Below, one piece after another: positions 22,140-33,872 of a DNA stretch of 64,000 nt (the first letter of the stretch is position 1; each line of letters opens with the position of its first letter). The notes beneath the pieces are model-generated. The model was not told the origin of the DNA. It saw only the letters and a list, made by a program, of their open reading frames with translations, and did not search any database. The position numbers and the translations under genes are program-made. Source of the DNA: Saxidomus purpurata (taxonomy: Eukaryota; Mollusca; Bivalvia; Venerida; Veneridae); NCBI GenBank assembly GCA_022818135.1, contig JAFMSR010000031.1:62001-126000 (forward strand), read 5' to 3'.

Positions 22140-23345
22140 TGTCGGTCAGTCCGTCACATAAACTTAACGTTGGCTATAACTTTGCCATTTCTTAATATTT
22201 CTTATCAAACTTCCCAATTGTATTGCGTATGATGAAAAAGTCGTCATGCCACCAGATTTTGTAGGTAAAGGTCATATTTGACAAAGTTATGCCCCTTTTT
22301 GTGCTTAGATTTTGTCACCAAAACTTAACGTTGGCTATAACTTTGCCATTTCTTAAGATTTCTTCATCGTACTTTCAAATTGCATTGATGATGACATAAG
22401 GGTTGTAATGTACTCAAATTTTGTATGTCAAGGTCATTTTTGACAGAGTTATGCCCCTTTTGTACTTAGATTGTGTCACGAAAACTTAACATTGGCTATA
22501 ACTTTGCCATTTCTTAATATTTCTTATCAAACTTCCCAATTGTATTGCGTATGATGAAAAAGTCGTCATGCCACCAGATTTTGTAGGTAAAGGTCATATT
22601 TGACAAAGTTATGCCCCTTTTTGTGCTTAGATTTTGTCACCAAAACTTAACGTTGGCTATAACTTTGCCATTTCTTAAGATTTCTTCATCGTACTTTCAA
22701 ATTGCATTGCTGATGACATAAAGGTTGTAATGTACTCAAATTTTGTATGTCAAGGTCATTTTTGACAGAGTTATGCCCCTTTTGTACTTAGATTGTGTCA
22801 CGAAAACTTAACATTGATATAACCTGATAACTTTGACATTTCTTAAAGCTGCTTGCTCTCAGTTACTGTTGATTTATTTTTTAAAGATTGACACTTTATT
22901 CATTAGAATAAAATGAAAGACTGTCCAGAATCAAAATATAAGCAAGAATCTAGGAAGGAATCGATTGAAAATGTTGGTTACATGGAACTGCCACTTCACA
23001 TGTTTATATTGAAATTTCAAAAGCGTTTGCTTATTTTTGTAAATTTAGAGATATACCAGACATAAATTTATGCTGGAGCCTTTTTATATGACCATATGTT
23101 CTAAAATACGTTATTTATATGCAGTTTTGAGAACTTTATTTTTTTACCAAAATCTGAGAGCGAGCAGCTTTAACATCAAATTTTTTAAAATTGTATTGTT
23201 AATGACAAAAAGAACGTGATGCCAAAAAATTAGTAATGTTAAAGTCATAGGTTACAGAGTTATGTCCCTTTTTGTACTTAGATTTTGTCACCAAATTATT
23301 GGTTATTTTGACAAAGTGTAAGAGGGCGACACAAGTGTTCTTTTG
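22140..23345 (-). mobile_element. Copy of the TTGTGTCGCCCT TIR element, interrupted by a MITE
   Basis: It is inverted relative to 51285-52314. Units such as 'cgttggctataactttgccatttcttaa...ttatgcccctttttgtacttagattttgtcac' repeat about five times at alternating spacing. The right edge GAGGGCGACACAAGTGTTCTTTTGAACAC carries the terminal repeat plus the external hairpin. The left edge has GTCGGTCAGTCCGTC. The MITE at 22847-23169 is inserted in one unit. Confidence 0.75.
22847..23169. mobile_element. piggyBac-type MITE, copy 1
   Basis: The ends AGCTGCTTGCTCTCA and TGAGAGCGAGCAGCT form a terminal inverted repeat. TTAA flanks both sides (22843-22846 and 23170-23173). Undisturbed units of the host repeat read 'catttcTTAAgatttcttcatc' at this point, so one TTAA was the target. 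TTAA duplication is the hallmark of piggyBac-like transposition. A related copy lies at 61564-61880. No coding sequence. Confidence 0.9.
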
Positions 23346-23775
23346 AACACCAATCTTAGTTTATAGTTAATACATGTACTTTCCAGACGCATCAGCTGAA
23401 ATGTTGATGATCATATAAATCATTAAGAAGAACATAATTGTTGTTGTTGAAACTTCCCTTATAATTATCAATTCAAAGTCTTGTGTGATACAGGGCACTG
23501 TCTTGCACATATATCAGTAACCACTTGAAGTATTACTTTAAAACTTTGTTGTAGTGTTCAGGGTTACTCTTGACTTAATATCTTGCCTTTTACGGTCATT
23601 CTTTGCACTTTGATAATCCACAGATGCTTGTCTTTGCCTTTTACTGCCCAAACTTTTTTTTATTGGTAAACACTGAGAAAAGTTGAGCACGCTGTCTTAT
23701 GGACAGCTCTTGTTAAGCATTAAAATAAGTTATGCTAACTTTAAACAATTATAGCATGATGCTACTTTATTATTA

Positions 23776-24447
23776 TACCACCGAAACGAAGTTTTAGGGG
23801 GGTATATAGGGGTCACTCGGTAGTTGGTCGGTCGGGTGGGCAGGGGATCTGTTGCATTTTCCTTGTCCGGAGCATAACTTGAAAACTACTGGTTGGAATT
23901 GAATACAACTTCATACAATGGCCAAGCACATTGAGAGGAAGTGCAGTGTACAAGAACCATAACTCTATCTTGACTAGTTACAGAGATATTGCCCTTTGTT
24001 ACTTTTCCTTGTCCGGAGCATAACTGGAAAACTACGGGTTGGAATTCAATACAACTTCATACAATAGTCAGACACAATGAGAGGAAGTGCATTGCACAGG
24101 AACCATTAGTCTATCTTGACTACAGAGTTATTGCCCTTTGTTTTTTTCCTAGTTTGGAGCATTGCTTGAAAATTACTGGTTGGAATTCAATACAACTTCA
24201 TACAATGGTAAAGTACATTGAGAGGAAGTCCAGTGCACAAGAACCATTACTCTATCTGTACTAATTCAAGAGTTATTGCCCTTTGTCGATTTTCCTTGTT
24301 TGGAGCATAACTTGAAAACTACTGGTTTGAATTTAATACAACTTCATAAAGTGGTCCGGCACAATGAGAGGAAGTGCAGTGTACAAGAACTATAACTCTA
24401 TCCTGACAAATTACAGAATTATTGCCAAGAACAATATCTCTATTTCA
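23776..24447 (+). repeat. Tandem element, ~146-bp units ('cttgtccggagcataacttgaaaactactgg')
   Basis: It starts with a hairpin-like TATACCACCGAAACGAAG and its GGTATA mirror. Four units of about 146 bp follow, each with 'ggaattcaatacaacttcatacaatgg', 'acaatgagaggaagtgcagtg' and 'agagttattgccctttgtt'. The family is shared with 45.05-45.86 kb. Confidence 0.75.
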
Positions 24448-24488
24448 GTTTTTTTTGCAAGGTATTCTGTTACTACGAATTTCCTCAG

Positions 24489-24693
24489 GTTATAAACAGC
24501 CCTCTTTCGATGGTATTAATCACATTTAGTGATAGGTCTAGTTTTTATGGGTATGATCCAGATACAATGAGAGTCCTGGCACTACAGATATTACTGGTTC
24601 TTTTACAACAGAACATGCAGCCCCGGGTTAACGACTTCATCCGCAAGATAACTAATAGTATTAATGTCAGTGATGGAGCCGGAGATCAATCTG
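24489..24693 (+). CDS. Possible orphan exon, unidentified protein
   Basis: After a possible acceptor (GAATTTCCTCAG) the plus strand is open for 68 codons up to a possible donor (CAATCTG followed by GTGAAT). The text includes SFYGYDPDTMRVLALQILLV, then LQQNMQPRVNDFIRKI, and looks like amphipathic helices of a HEAT/ARM-type repeat protein. Composition is protein-like, unlike nearby chance ORFs. I do not recognise the family and found no partner exons. It lies on the opposite strand inside sulfotransferase intron 1, so it could be an exon of a nested gene, a retro-fragment or chance. Confidence 0.3.
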
Positions 24694-24993
24694 GTGAATT
24701 GTGGCTTACTAGTCCAGTGTGTTATATGATTGAATTATGGATCCAAATATAAAGATCAGTTAAAAGAAGTGTGATTTTACATTGAACATGAATATGAAGC
24801 TTGGTTTTACAGTGTGATGTCAATGATCAGTACAATTACCAGGGTAAGTGATACATACACCTGGAAAACGTTAATACCATCATACCTTGAAATTAACTGA
24901 TTTTGTTACAAGAGAAGAGTAGGTAAATGTGTTGATAAGAATTATAAACTTACAACAAATGCAATACTGTACTAATTCTTTTACTGAAATATT

Positions 24994-25340
24994 TTGGTGG
25001 TGCAGTGGTTTACGCTCTGGAATACCAATCTGGAAGTCCCTGGTTTGAATACCGTCCAGGGCACTGGAAGTTTCAGTGTTTTATACCATATAGAGATGAA
25101 CTGGTTTGAAACAGAAAGTCTTGCATGTATCGGTACAATACACCGGACACACAAAAAACCAAGGGGTCTATTTGTAAAAAAGCTAGGATCTAGTACCTAG
25201 ATTCCCTGTCATTTGCATCTGTCTTTTAAACCTGAATCTGAGGTGAGTCTTCGTAGTTCATGTACACCCAGGACACGGTTCATATAGTAATGTACAGACT
25301 CTGCCCGGGGAAAATCCTAGGGTTGACCGGTGACTATAAA
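24994..25340 (+). mobile_element. tRNA-derived SINE
   Basis: A head GTGGTGCAGTGGTTTACGCT has an A-box-like TGGTGCAGTGG and a B box GGTTTGAATACC about 55 bp downstream. A non-tRNA body follows, ending near GGGGAAAATCCTAGGGTTGA. It differs from the SINE at 14.8 kb. The 3' limit is approximate. Confidence 0.6.
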
Positions 25341-25344
25341 ACAA

Positions 25345-27000
25345 TCTAAATGAAGTTTAACTTTATCCGATTTTATTTATTTCCAAAATTACATTCTAAC
25401 ACAAGTGGCTGCTTTTCCTATATAAACAAATAGGGAAAAGCCGTATTTTAATTAACGATAAAAATTCAGCACGTTTTTCCAAGGACAATGTGCGGTAAAT
25501 GACGTGACATATGTAAACAAGTGCTACCAATCGTATTTCGCGTTTCATGGATACAATGAAATTATACTACGCGTTAAATAAAGTTTGGGATAGTTTTCAA
25601 AGAAAGTCATTTGGATGCGAAAAATACTGCGCAACCAAAGTCCTGATTATATTTTATTCAACGATAATATACAGGGAGATATTTATTATTTCTTAATTAA
25701 AGTGAAGAATAATTTAGAACTATAAGCAACTTGCTATACGTTACTTTTTTGTTTCTGATAGTAGGCCCATTGATAGCCATGAGAGGTACCGGTTTATTGC
25801 AGAAATACTTTGCATGATTCTGGTCATTCATTTAATTTCAAATTTATTTGGCATTCAAATGTTTGTAGATTATCAGTTAAGTCAGGAATGTTATATACTG
25901 GATCACTTGTTACAGGGAATATTTGCAGTGAGTTCCAGCTAAAGCGAAGTGAGTAAGTGACTAACGCATGTGGCAATAAAGTGATTACTGGCTGAAGTTA
26001 TTTAGCTAAGTGTGACACAATATTATTGTTATTCTTTAGTTTTTATCATTCTTTATTACATCATAATCATAATGAATAATTTCACCAGTACAGCTCCTCA
26101 ACCCCTTTTATTAAGCCTAGCGTAACTGGTCATGATAGTATCTATTTAATTGTAACATTTTAATTTATTTAAGATTTTGATGATATTTCAAGTGTATAAA
26201 ACCAAAAAATGTAGATATGAAGTGTAAACTGACTTAAAAATTAAACATTTCCGAAATTTGGAAATTTAAACATTTTTTATTAAATCAAATGTACTATAGT
26301 GTGACCAGTCATTTTCTTAGTTAGAACATTTCCGAAACGATGGTCACTATTTCGACCGAATCTATTGGACGGTAAAGCCTTGAGAATATGTAAACGAATG
26401 GTGAAAGCTTTACTGATTATGTCCTAAAATGGCGAGGAAAATATATATGCGCATGCGTAATGTCGTTTTCTCGTTTCACGCGGTGCATGCGCAAATGTAA
26501 ATTAACGTTTCACGGTACGCATGCTCAGAAGGGAATTCTCGTTTAACGGTTACACGGTTAAACGATTACCGCATGGTAAACGAACGAAAAACGGTTATTT
26601 TCCCGAAAACGCGGAAGTGAAACGCAGGCGGTACTGTATGTATATCTGAAGGTTACGTCCTCACACCTGTATAAAATCTATTTATTACCGAACGTGCACA
26701 TCAGCTTTTAGCAAGTCCCTGTTCATGCGCGAGTAACTTTATATTGCCACAGTTGCATTTGGAGGAGAATGTCGAAGACAAGGGATAGTGAATAAAATGG
26801 TATTTAACGTATGCAACATTCCAAAAGTATTCAGTTTTCTGTGGGTCGGTGGCATAATAGTGTAAGAATATTTGTGACATGTATATTGTATATTAATTTT
26901 GTAAAACAAATGTATAAATTTGAATATATCAAGCATTTAACTCGAGCTTATAAAATAAATTGCACAACTTTTAACCTTAAATGTAATCAAAGTTGATCAT
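25345..27000. other. Non-coding intron DNA with a CpG-containing patch
   Basis: No gene recognised. Between 26440 and 26535 the sequence has GCGCATGCGTAA, GGTGCATGCGCA and TACGCATGCTCA, three close matches to the GCGCATGCGC type of motif, in an otherwise AT-rich setting. Confidence 0.45.
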
Positions 27001-27174
27001 TTGACTTCTGTTATTCGAAGTACGGCAGATACATTCTCGACTTGCGTATACGCGATGTGCATATACGAAAATCTTTCTGAAATATAGACGCAGGTACCGA
27101 TGTCCTCTTTAAGTCTTTCATTAATAATTATTGTTGCATATAATAGTTTCGATGCTGCAGCACTTTATAAGATC

Positions 27175-27614
27175 ATGACACAAATATAATTGTACAACTT
27201 TAAGCGTGTAAACGTGTATTATGGCTAAGATACGGAGGTCGAAATTTGGCATTTAACAGCTGCCGGCAATATTTTTATATTGAACTACAGGTTTATTTTA
27301 TCAGACATTGTAGACTTTAGTTGTTGATATAGCATATTTTGACTCATTTAAAATTCAGAACATAGAGCTTATGTATTCATTTTTCTATTTATAGCAACCC
27401 TGCCTGACAAACTGTTGAATTTTGCAAAATATTGGCAGTATCTACCATCAAAGATGGCATATAACTTAACCTGACATTAAACTTTAATATTATTGAGAAA
27501 AGTTTGTTCTGGTTACAATGTTAAGTAATGTATATCATTACAGGTCCGTTTATCCTTCCGTATATGTCCAGTATACAGGATGAGAATCAAGTCCGCAAAC
27601 TTTTAATATACAAG
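27175..27614 (-). repeat. Uninterrupted copy B of the 440-bp inverted repeat
   Basis: It is the reverse complement of 1-247 plus 718-912, with many point differences and small indels. It shows the site without the 291-703 insertion: after CAGGCAG it has about 32 bp of unrelated sequence before CTCTATG. Confidence 0.85.
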
Positions 27615-28136
27615 CCTGCATTAAAGCCTGAAATACGGTTCCCTACATATGGTTTTTACGTCTATGTCTATGTCTATTTCCCGTATCCTACGAAAATATA
27701 GGTCCGTATATCCCCTTGTATATGGTTGAAATACCATTCCTGTACACTACGTATGCGAAGTATATACTAGTCCGTATTCTTGGTCCGTACATCTGTAGTG
27801 TAAGTACATCTGAAAGTAAATTTAGCCCGTATATGGTTGAAATACTGTTCCCGTACAAGTCGTATATCTTTCATGTAAAAATCCGTATTTTTGTCCCATA
27901 TATTCCAGATATACAAAGAAAATACAATCTCCGTATATTGAAAACAGCTGAAAAACAACAATTTTAATGATACGACCTTCGAAAATGTCCGTATGTTTGA
28001 AATGTACTAGAAGAAAACAAGCATGTATATTCAAAGAATACAGATGTCCGTATTTGTGTGGGAAATATACGGGATTCTCGTATACTAGATGTTCTAATAC
28101 GGATACCCTCCGTATATTGCCCTATTTTTCGTAGTG
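27615..28136 (-). repeat. CCGTATA-rich degenerate repeat, inverted relative to 10897
   Basis: Read on the minus strand it begins CACTACGAAAAATAGGGCAA at 28136. It contains about fifteen CCGTATA/TACGG variants, then runs directly into copy B of the 440-bp repeat. The two therefore probably form one element of about 1 kb, whose left part is cut off at window position 1. Confidence 0.6.
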
Positions 28137-29103
28137 TATATTGCTACAATTCTTGCTCTGAATTTCAGTCATAACCATTGACTGGATTTTTTTGTTAAAA
28201 AAAAAACAACACGGAAGACACTAAGAAGAAACTTTAGTATATTTTACTCTTTATCAAAGCGCAATAATTACTTCCACAAAAATACACATCTTTACGGTAA
28301 CAAATCACGTTTATATTTACATAATTACTCATCCAGCATTTCTTTCTAACCAGAGTCCTTTCTTCCATTTCCAGATAACTAGCCGCTTCCTAGCATTTTT
28401 TAAAAGCTAACCTTGTCATGTCTTTATAGACAATTACATGAACATGATCTGAGCTGTACAGAGCTATCACTGGCAGTACCAAAGTGGGCTACAAAACAGC
28501 TGAATTGGTTGTAAAAATGATCAACACATTTTCCTTGGTCAAAAAGATGCGCAGATAAAAGTAAACTGTATGTCGGTAGCTGATAATGGCAGCGGTATTT
28601 ACTAACGTTTGGTAGTGCCAAGCAACGGCATATGACGATTACAAGGCATATAATTTAATAGTGTAAAGAAATGTAACTAAAACTTGATGTGCTTAACTGC
28701 TTAATGGTAGCGCTATTTATAACTAATGAAATTACTGTTATCTGCAGTATATTTGTTAAATATCAACACTCAAGCGTATTTGTTTGTAAATATTTATGCA
28801 AGGATTTTACGGCCCATCAAGGAAAATTCACAGGCTCGCATATCTTTCTGCTTTAAAATACTACTTCTAAATATATGTGAAGTTTTTTCATTGAAAAGCA
28901 TTGAGAGATTAGGCAACAAGGTAATGAATGTACATGATCTTAGTTTTTTGTTTCGATAAGATTATTGATACTGCTTGTAGTCATTACCTCAAAAAGTAGC
29001 TCCAAATACTATACATCATTACGTCTGCGAAGAATAACTATAGTCTCTTTCACATTGAACATAATTGTTACCCACAGTTCATTTTATATTTACACTTTTC
29101 TAA

Positions 29104-32100
29104 ATGTTTATTTCCAAAATACATTTAGGGTCTATTAATACACAGGGTTTGCAAAGTTCACCAAAACGTTTGAGACGTGTAGAAGGAATAAATCAGCAAA
29201 AAATGGACATAATATTTCTTCAGGAAACACACTTTACATCAGATATAGATCTAGTACAAGCAACTACTATTGATTTCAAACTGTTCGAAATGTACAATTC
29301 ATTCGGCACAAATAAGAGTAAAGGTTGTTCCATACTTGTGTGTAAATCAGTCAACATTGAATACGAAATATTAGACAAACCTTCAGATAGTGATGTAAGA
29401 TACGTTCTCATCTATATTGCTCCAAATGATAAACGTAATCGAAATTTATTTTTCAAATTCATTGACACTACACTTTTGCCATTATCCCAAGGTTTGAAAA
29501 TAATAGGAGGTGACTTTAACGATAAATATACGATTCAGATAGACAGGCACGCTCAAACGAAAAATCAAAAACAGTAGATAATGTTAAAAAGTTAATAAAG
29601 AAACATAAGTTATGCGATATTTGGAAAATAAAAAACTAACAAAATTCAATTCACCTGGAAACGCTTAAATGGTTTCGAAAAAAGTAGAATTGATCATTGG
29701 CTGACAGAAAACAATCTTTCAACATTAATTTGCCACACAGATATACGGCCTGCTCAAATAAAAGATACAGACCATCTTGCAATATCTCTGAAACTCGATA
29801 TTCCAAATAAACGTGGACCTGGTTTCTGGAAACTAAATAACTCGTATTTAGACGATCCTGAGTACTTAACTCTAATTGTTAACACCATCAATTCTGTTGA
29901 AAATAATTTAAGACTTGTTAAAGTAAATCATCACACGATGTTGGAGGTAATATAATACTCCAAAAATAAGACAACTGAACGCCGTAATCGATTATCAATG
30001 TTAGAAAAAGAACTTATTTAGTTAGAAGTTAAATATGAGTTATGCAATTCAAATGACAAAATTGTAAAACGTATTAAGCATTGAATCGGAAATAGAAAAC
30101 ATAATTATACGATATAAAAGTAAAAGGCGCTCAAATACGATCTCGAGCACAACTCATCGACGAAGGCGAAAAAAATTCTAAATACTTTCACTCGCTAGAA
30201 AAATCAAGACAAACAAGAAAAGTCCTTCATTCATAAATTATTGATGGAAAATCAATAACAAAATCCGAAGACGTTCTAAGTGAGGAAGTTAACTTCTACA
30301 GTAATTTATATAAAACTAAAGCTCAAAATACAAATATGGACGAGTATTTTGAAACTGTTAATTTTCCTAAAACACTAAATGAAAAAGATGCTGATATTTG
30401 TGAAGGATTAATAGCACTCGAAGAGTGCGAAGCTGCTCTAACAAGCATGAAAACGAACAAAAGTCCTGGAAATGACGGTCTGGCAATATAATTCTATAGG
30501 ATATTCTGGGACAATTTTAAAACACATACTTATAGACAGCTGTAACGAGACATATTATAAAAAAGACCTATCTGTGACCTAAATGATAGGCATAATCACG
30601 CTCTTGCATAAGAAAGGAGACCCTCAAAACATTGAAAACTGGCGACCCATTTCTTTATTAAATACCGATTATAAAATATTAACACGTGTACTTGCGTATG
30701 TACGTTTACAAAAAATTCTTCCTTCCATAATGAATTCTGACCAACAAGGTTATATTAAAGGTCGTTATATTGGAAACAATATCAGACATATATCAGACAT
30801 AATAGACTGTTGTGATGAAATGCACATTGATGGCGCAATACTTTTTCTGGATTTCCGAAAGGCCTTTGGCACAATTGAACTAGACTTTCTTTTTGAAGCC
30901 CTTAAACATTTCAAATTCAAACCTATGTTTATACAATGGATAAAGTCAATATACTCTAATATATCCTCGTGCATTTTAAACAATGGTTGGATGTCTAATA
31001 GCTTCAGCTTAACACGTGGATTAATACAAGGATGTTGTATATCATCTCTCCTTTTTATAATAGTTGCTGAAATACTAGCAAATAAAATGCGAAGCAATGG
31101 AGATATCTCAGGCATTTCTGTTAAAAACAATGGAAACACAACTAATTTGAAACTGACACAACTTGCTGATGACACAACTTTATTTGTTAAAAACGAACAA
31201 GATATACAAAATGCAATTAAAACAATTAATACCTTTGGTGTATACTCGGGTCTATCATTAAACATAAATCAAACAGAAGGATTATGGATCGGAAACTTAA
31301 AATGTTCAAAAGAAGAAATATGTAACATTAAATGGTCAAAATGTGTTAAAGCGTTAGGAGTCTTCTTCGGAACAAATAAAGATGAATGCAAAATACTTAA
31401 CTGGGCCTCAAAACTAGATACATGCCAAAACATTATTGATCAGTGGAAAAAGCGAAACCTAACACTTTATGGTAAAATTGCAGTCATAAAATCAATGGTG
31501 CTACCAAAGCTAACGTACTTTGTACAGTCACTTACTCTTCCTAAACATATATTAAACGCAATTAATATCATGTTTTACAATTTTATTTGGAATAGCACGC
31601 GCGAAAAAGTCAAAAGAACAATTGTCATAAATAAATTAGAAGATGGGGGTTTAAACATGATCGATCTCGAAAGTTACTCAATAATGCTTCAAATTAAGTG
31701 GGTAACATCTTTACTCTCTTCTAACGAGGCAAATTGGAAAATAATACCGTGGTACTACAAATTTGGCCAAAACTTTCTCGTATTTTACATGAATTTAGAA
31801 ACTATCAAAAGTCTACCTCAAAACATTTTGTCACTACCAAACCTTTACAAAGAGTTATTAAAAAGCTGGATAATGTTTAGAAATATCAATAACACAAACC
31901 ACAATAATTTAGTGAAATACGCAAAGAGTTAATTTGGGGCAATGAATCAATAAAACACAAAAACAAAGGGTTATTTTTTAAAAACTGGATTAACTAAAGC
32001 ATACTGTTATATCAGTGTTACGAAATGCAATATCCAAAGCTTGGAAAATAAAACCGAAATCTGAAAATTCAAAGAAAACGTCAGTAAAAACCTTTTTAAG

Positions 32101-32915
32101 GCCACTTCCATATCAAAATATATCGTTAGATAATATAACGAACAAAACGATTTACAGAACACTCCTCAACAAAAATGCTACAAAGCCCTATATTCACAAA
32201 CTGTGGGAAAACAAATTCATTTTAGAAATACCCTGGTCTAAAACATATCTACAGATAAATGCATGTATTGATAACAGGTACAAACAATTCCGATACAAAG
32301 TGATAAATAACATCGTCCCTACCGGAGAAAATCTTTACAGGTGGAAACTCTCTAGTAATCCCGATTGCAAATTATGTCATACGGTAGATAATATGAAACA
32401 TTTCTTCATTGGCTGTCGCTCACTTCAAGCTTTCTGGAGCAAGATTAGGAACAGCCTTCAAATGTGTGACATAAAAATATTGTCCACTTAAAAACAATTG
32501 TGACAGGATACAATTTCGAAAATCAGAAATATTGGGAATTGAATTTATTAACCACAATAATCGGTTTCAGCATTTATAAAACATTTTTTTTAAGTAAGCA
32601 ACGCTCCGAACCAGTCAATATATCCAACACTTTTTTCAATTAAATAAGCAGAGTAAAAGAATATTTCCAGTTGAAAAGAAAAAAACGTTCCTTTTTTAGC
32701 CAGATTTATCGAATATTATTAATACTAGCACTTGATGATATAGCAAATATATTTCTTTTTGTTTCATGATTTGTTCACTTAAAATACAATCATGACGTTA
32801 ATGTACTTACATAGATTTACACACATTTATTGTTAATATGCAATTGATTGTCAACATTTTGTTAATATGCAAGTGTTAGCATTTATTGGATTTTAATAAA
32901 AAAAGAAAAAAATAT
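29104..32915 (+). pseudogene. Decayed L1-like non-LTR retrotransposon (ORF2: endonuclease and RT)
   Basis: Endonuclease segments lie at 29104-29577 (INTQGLQSS, IFLQETHF, GGDFND) and continue in another frame to RIDHW and TDHLAISL near 29690-29790. RT starts near 30583 and is open for 449 codons: NWRPISLLNTDYKI, FLDFRKAFGTIE, a diverged GCCISSLLF block and the catalytic LADDTTLF. A zinc-knuckle-like C-terminal part (CKLCHTVDNMKHFFIGC) is at 32015-32491. The ~1 kb between 29580 and 30583 has many stops and frame changes. An A-rich tail at 32895-32915 probably marks the 3' end. It is inactive and lies in sulfotransferase intron 1. Confidence 0.88.
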
Positions 32916-33058
32916 ATAAACTCGTTGCAGTGCTCAACAACAGCATAGTCAACGAAGGGAAACAATGGCACGTTACTTCTCTGTCGGGAATATACGTAAA
33001 TTCGTTTTTAAAGATTTTTTTAGTGAATATACATGCAATCGCTCGTAAATAAGAAGGT

Positions 33059-33612
33059 TGTCCTCTGGCCTGTTTCGTCGGGCCGTTTAGGGTGTTTCTC
33101 TTGGTGCTCTGCCTTCTGCAAAGGCATTGAGTACATACGTTGTTTGGTTCTCAAGGTTTGCTTTTTATATATTTATACACGAGCATTTTTGTGTTTTACA
33201 TACCATGCCTTTTGTTTCCATTGCGTGTGTTAGAGATTCACCTAGCAGGGATTACTTTTATTTACACTGTCCTGTGACTTTGGAACATGGTGGGGGTAAG
33301 AGTGAGGTTGGGTGCGCACCATAAACCGGTTTAAGCTCCCCAGTGGTGTTTTTGCCACTGACCGTTCCAAGGCGGTGCCCCACTGTGTTCCTTTTATTGT
33401 TCGTTTTGTCCTCGTGTTTGCTTTGTATGCTAGTGTATGTTGGTAGTGTATGTGTGTGTGTGTACATGATTGTGTGTGTGTGCGTGCGTGCGTGCGTGCG
33501 TGCGTGCGTGTGTGTGTGTGTTGGTGGTGTGCACTTCTGGGTGCTGTGGGGCTCGTTTTGGGGAGGCTGCGTTTTTGATACGTGGCATTCCCTGTTTGAT
33601 ATCATTTTTGAT
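33059..33612 (+). mobile_element. Truncated Penelope-like element 3' end (copy 2)
   Basis: From TGTCCTCTGGCCTGTTTCGT through 'ggtggtgtgcacttctgggtgctgtgggg' to CATTCCCTGTTTGATATCAT it matches the reverse complement of 53955-54535. Only the 3' untranslated end is present, as expected from 5' truncation at insertion. The break falls inside the SECIS-like region, so only the last stem arm remains. It carries a GT/GC-rich simple repeat at 33446-33520. Confidence 0.9.
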
Positions 33613-33872
33613 TTTTTGTTTCAATGAAATAACATGATATATTAAAAAATTAAACTACAAACGCTTATGCCGAGCTCCGTACGTTTCGTAAATATCCGTA
33701 CATTTCCGTGATATGCATATGATTATTTCCATAATCAGCATATTGTAGTACACACCATAAATAAAGCTATCGCAAAAGTAAAGTAAAGTGAACCTCGCGT
33801 CAAGTTTAGTTTAAAAAGTACTGCACATTTGATACACTATAATTACTCTTTTGTATGAAATAAGTTACTTAC

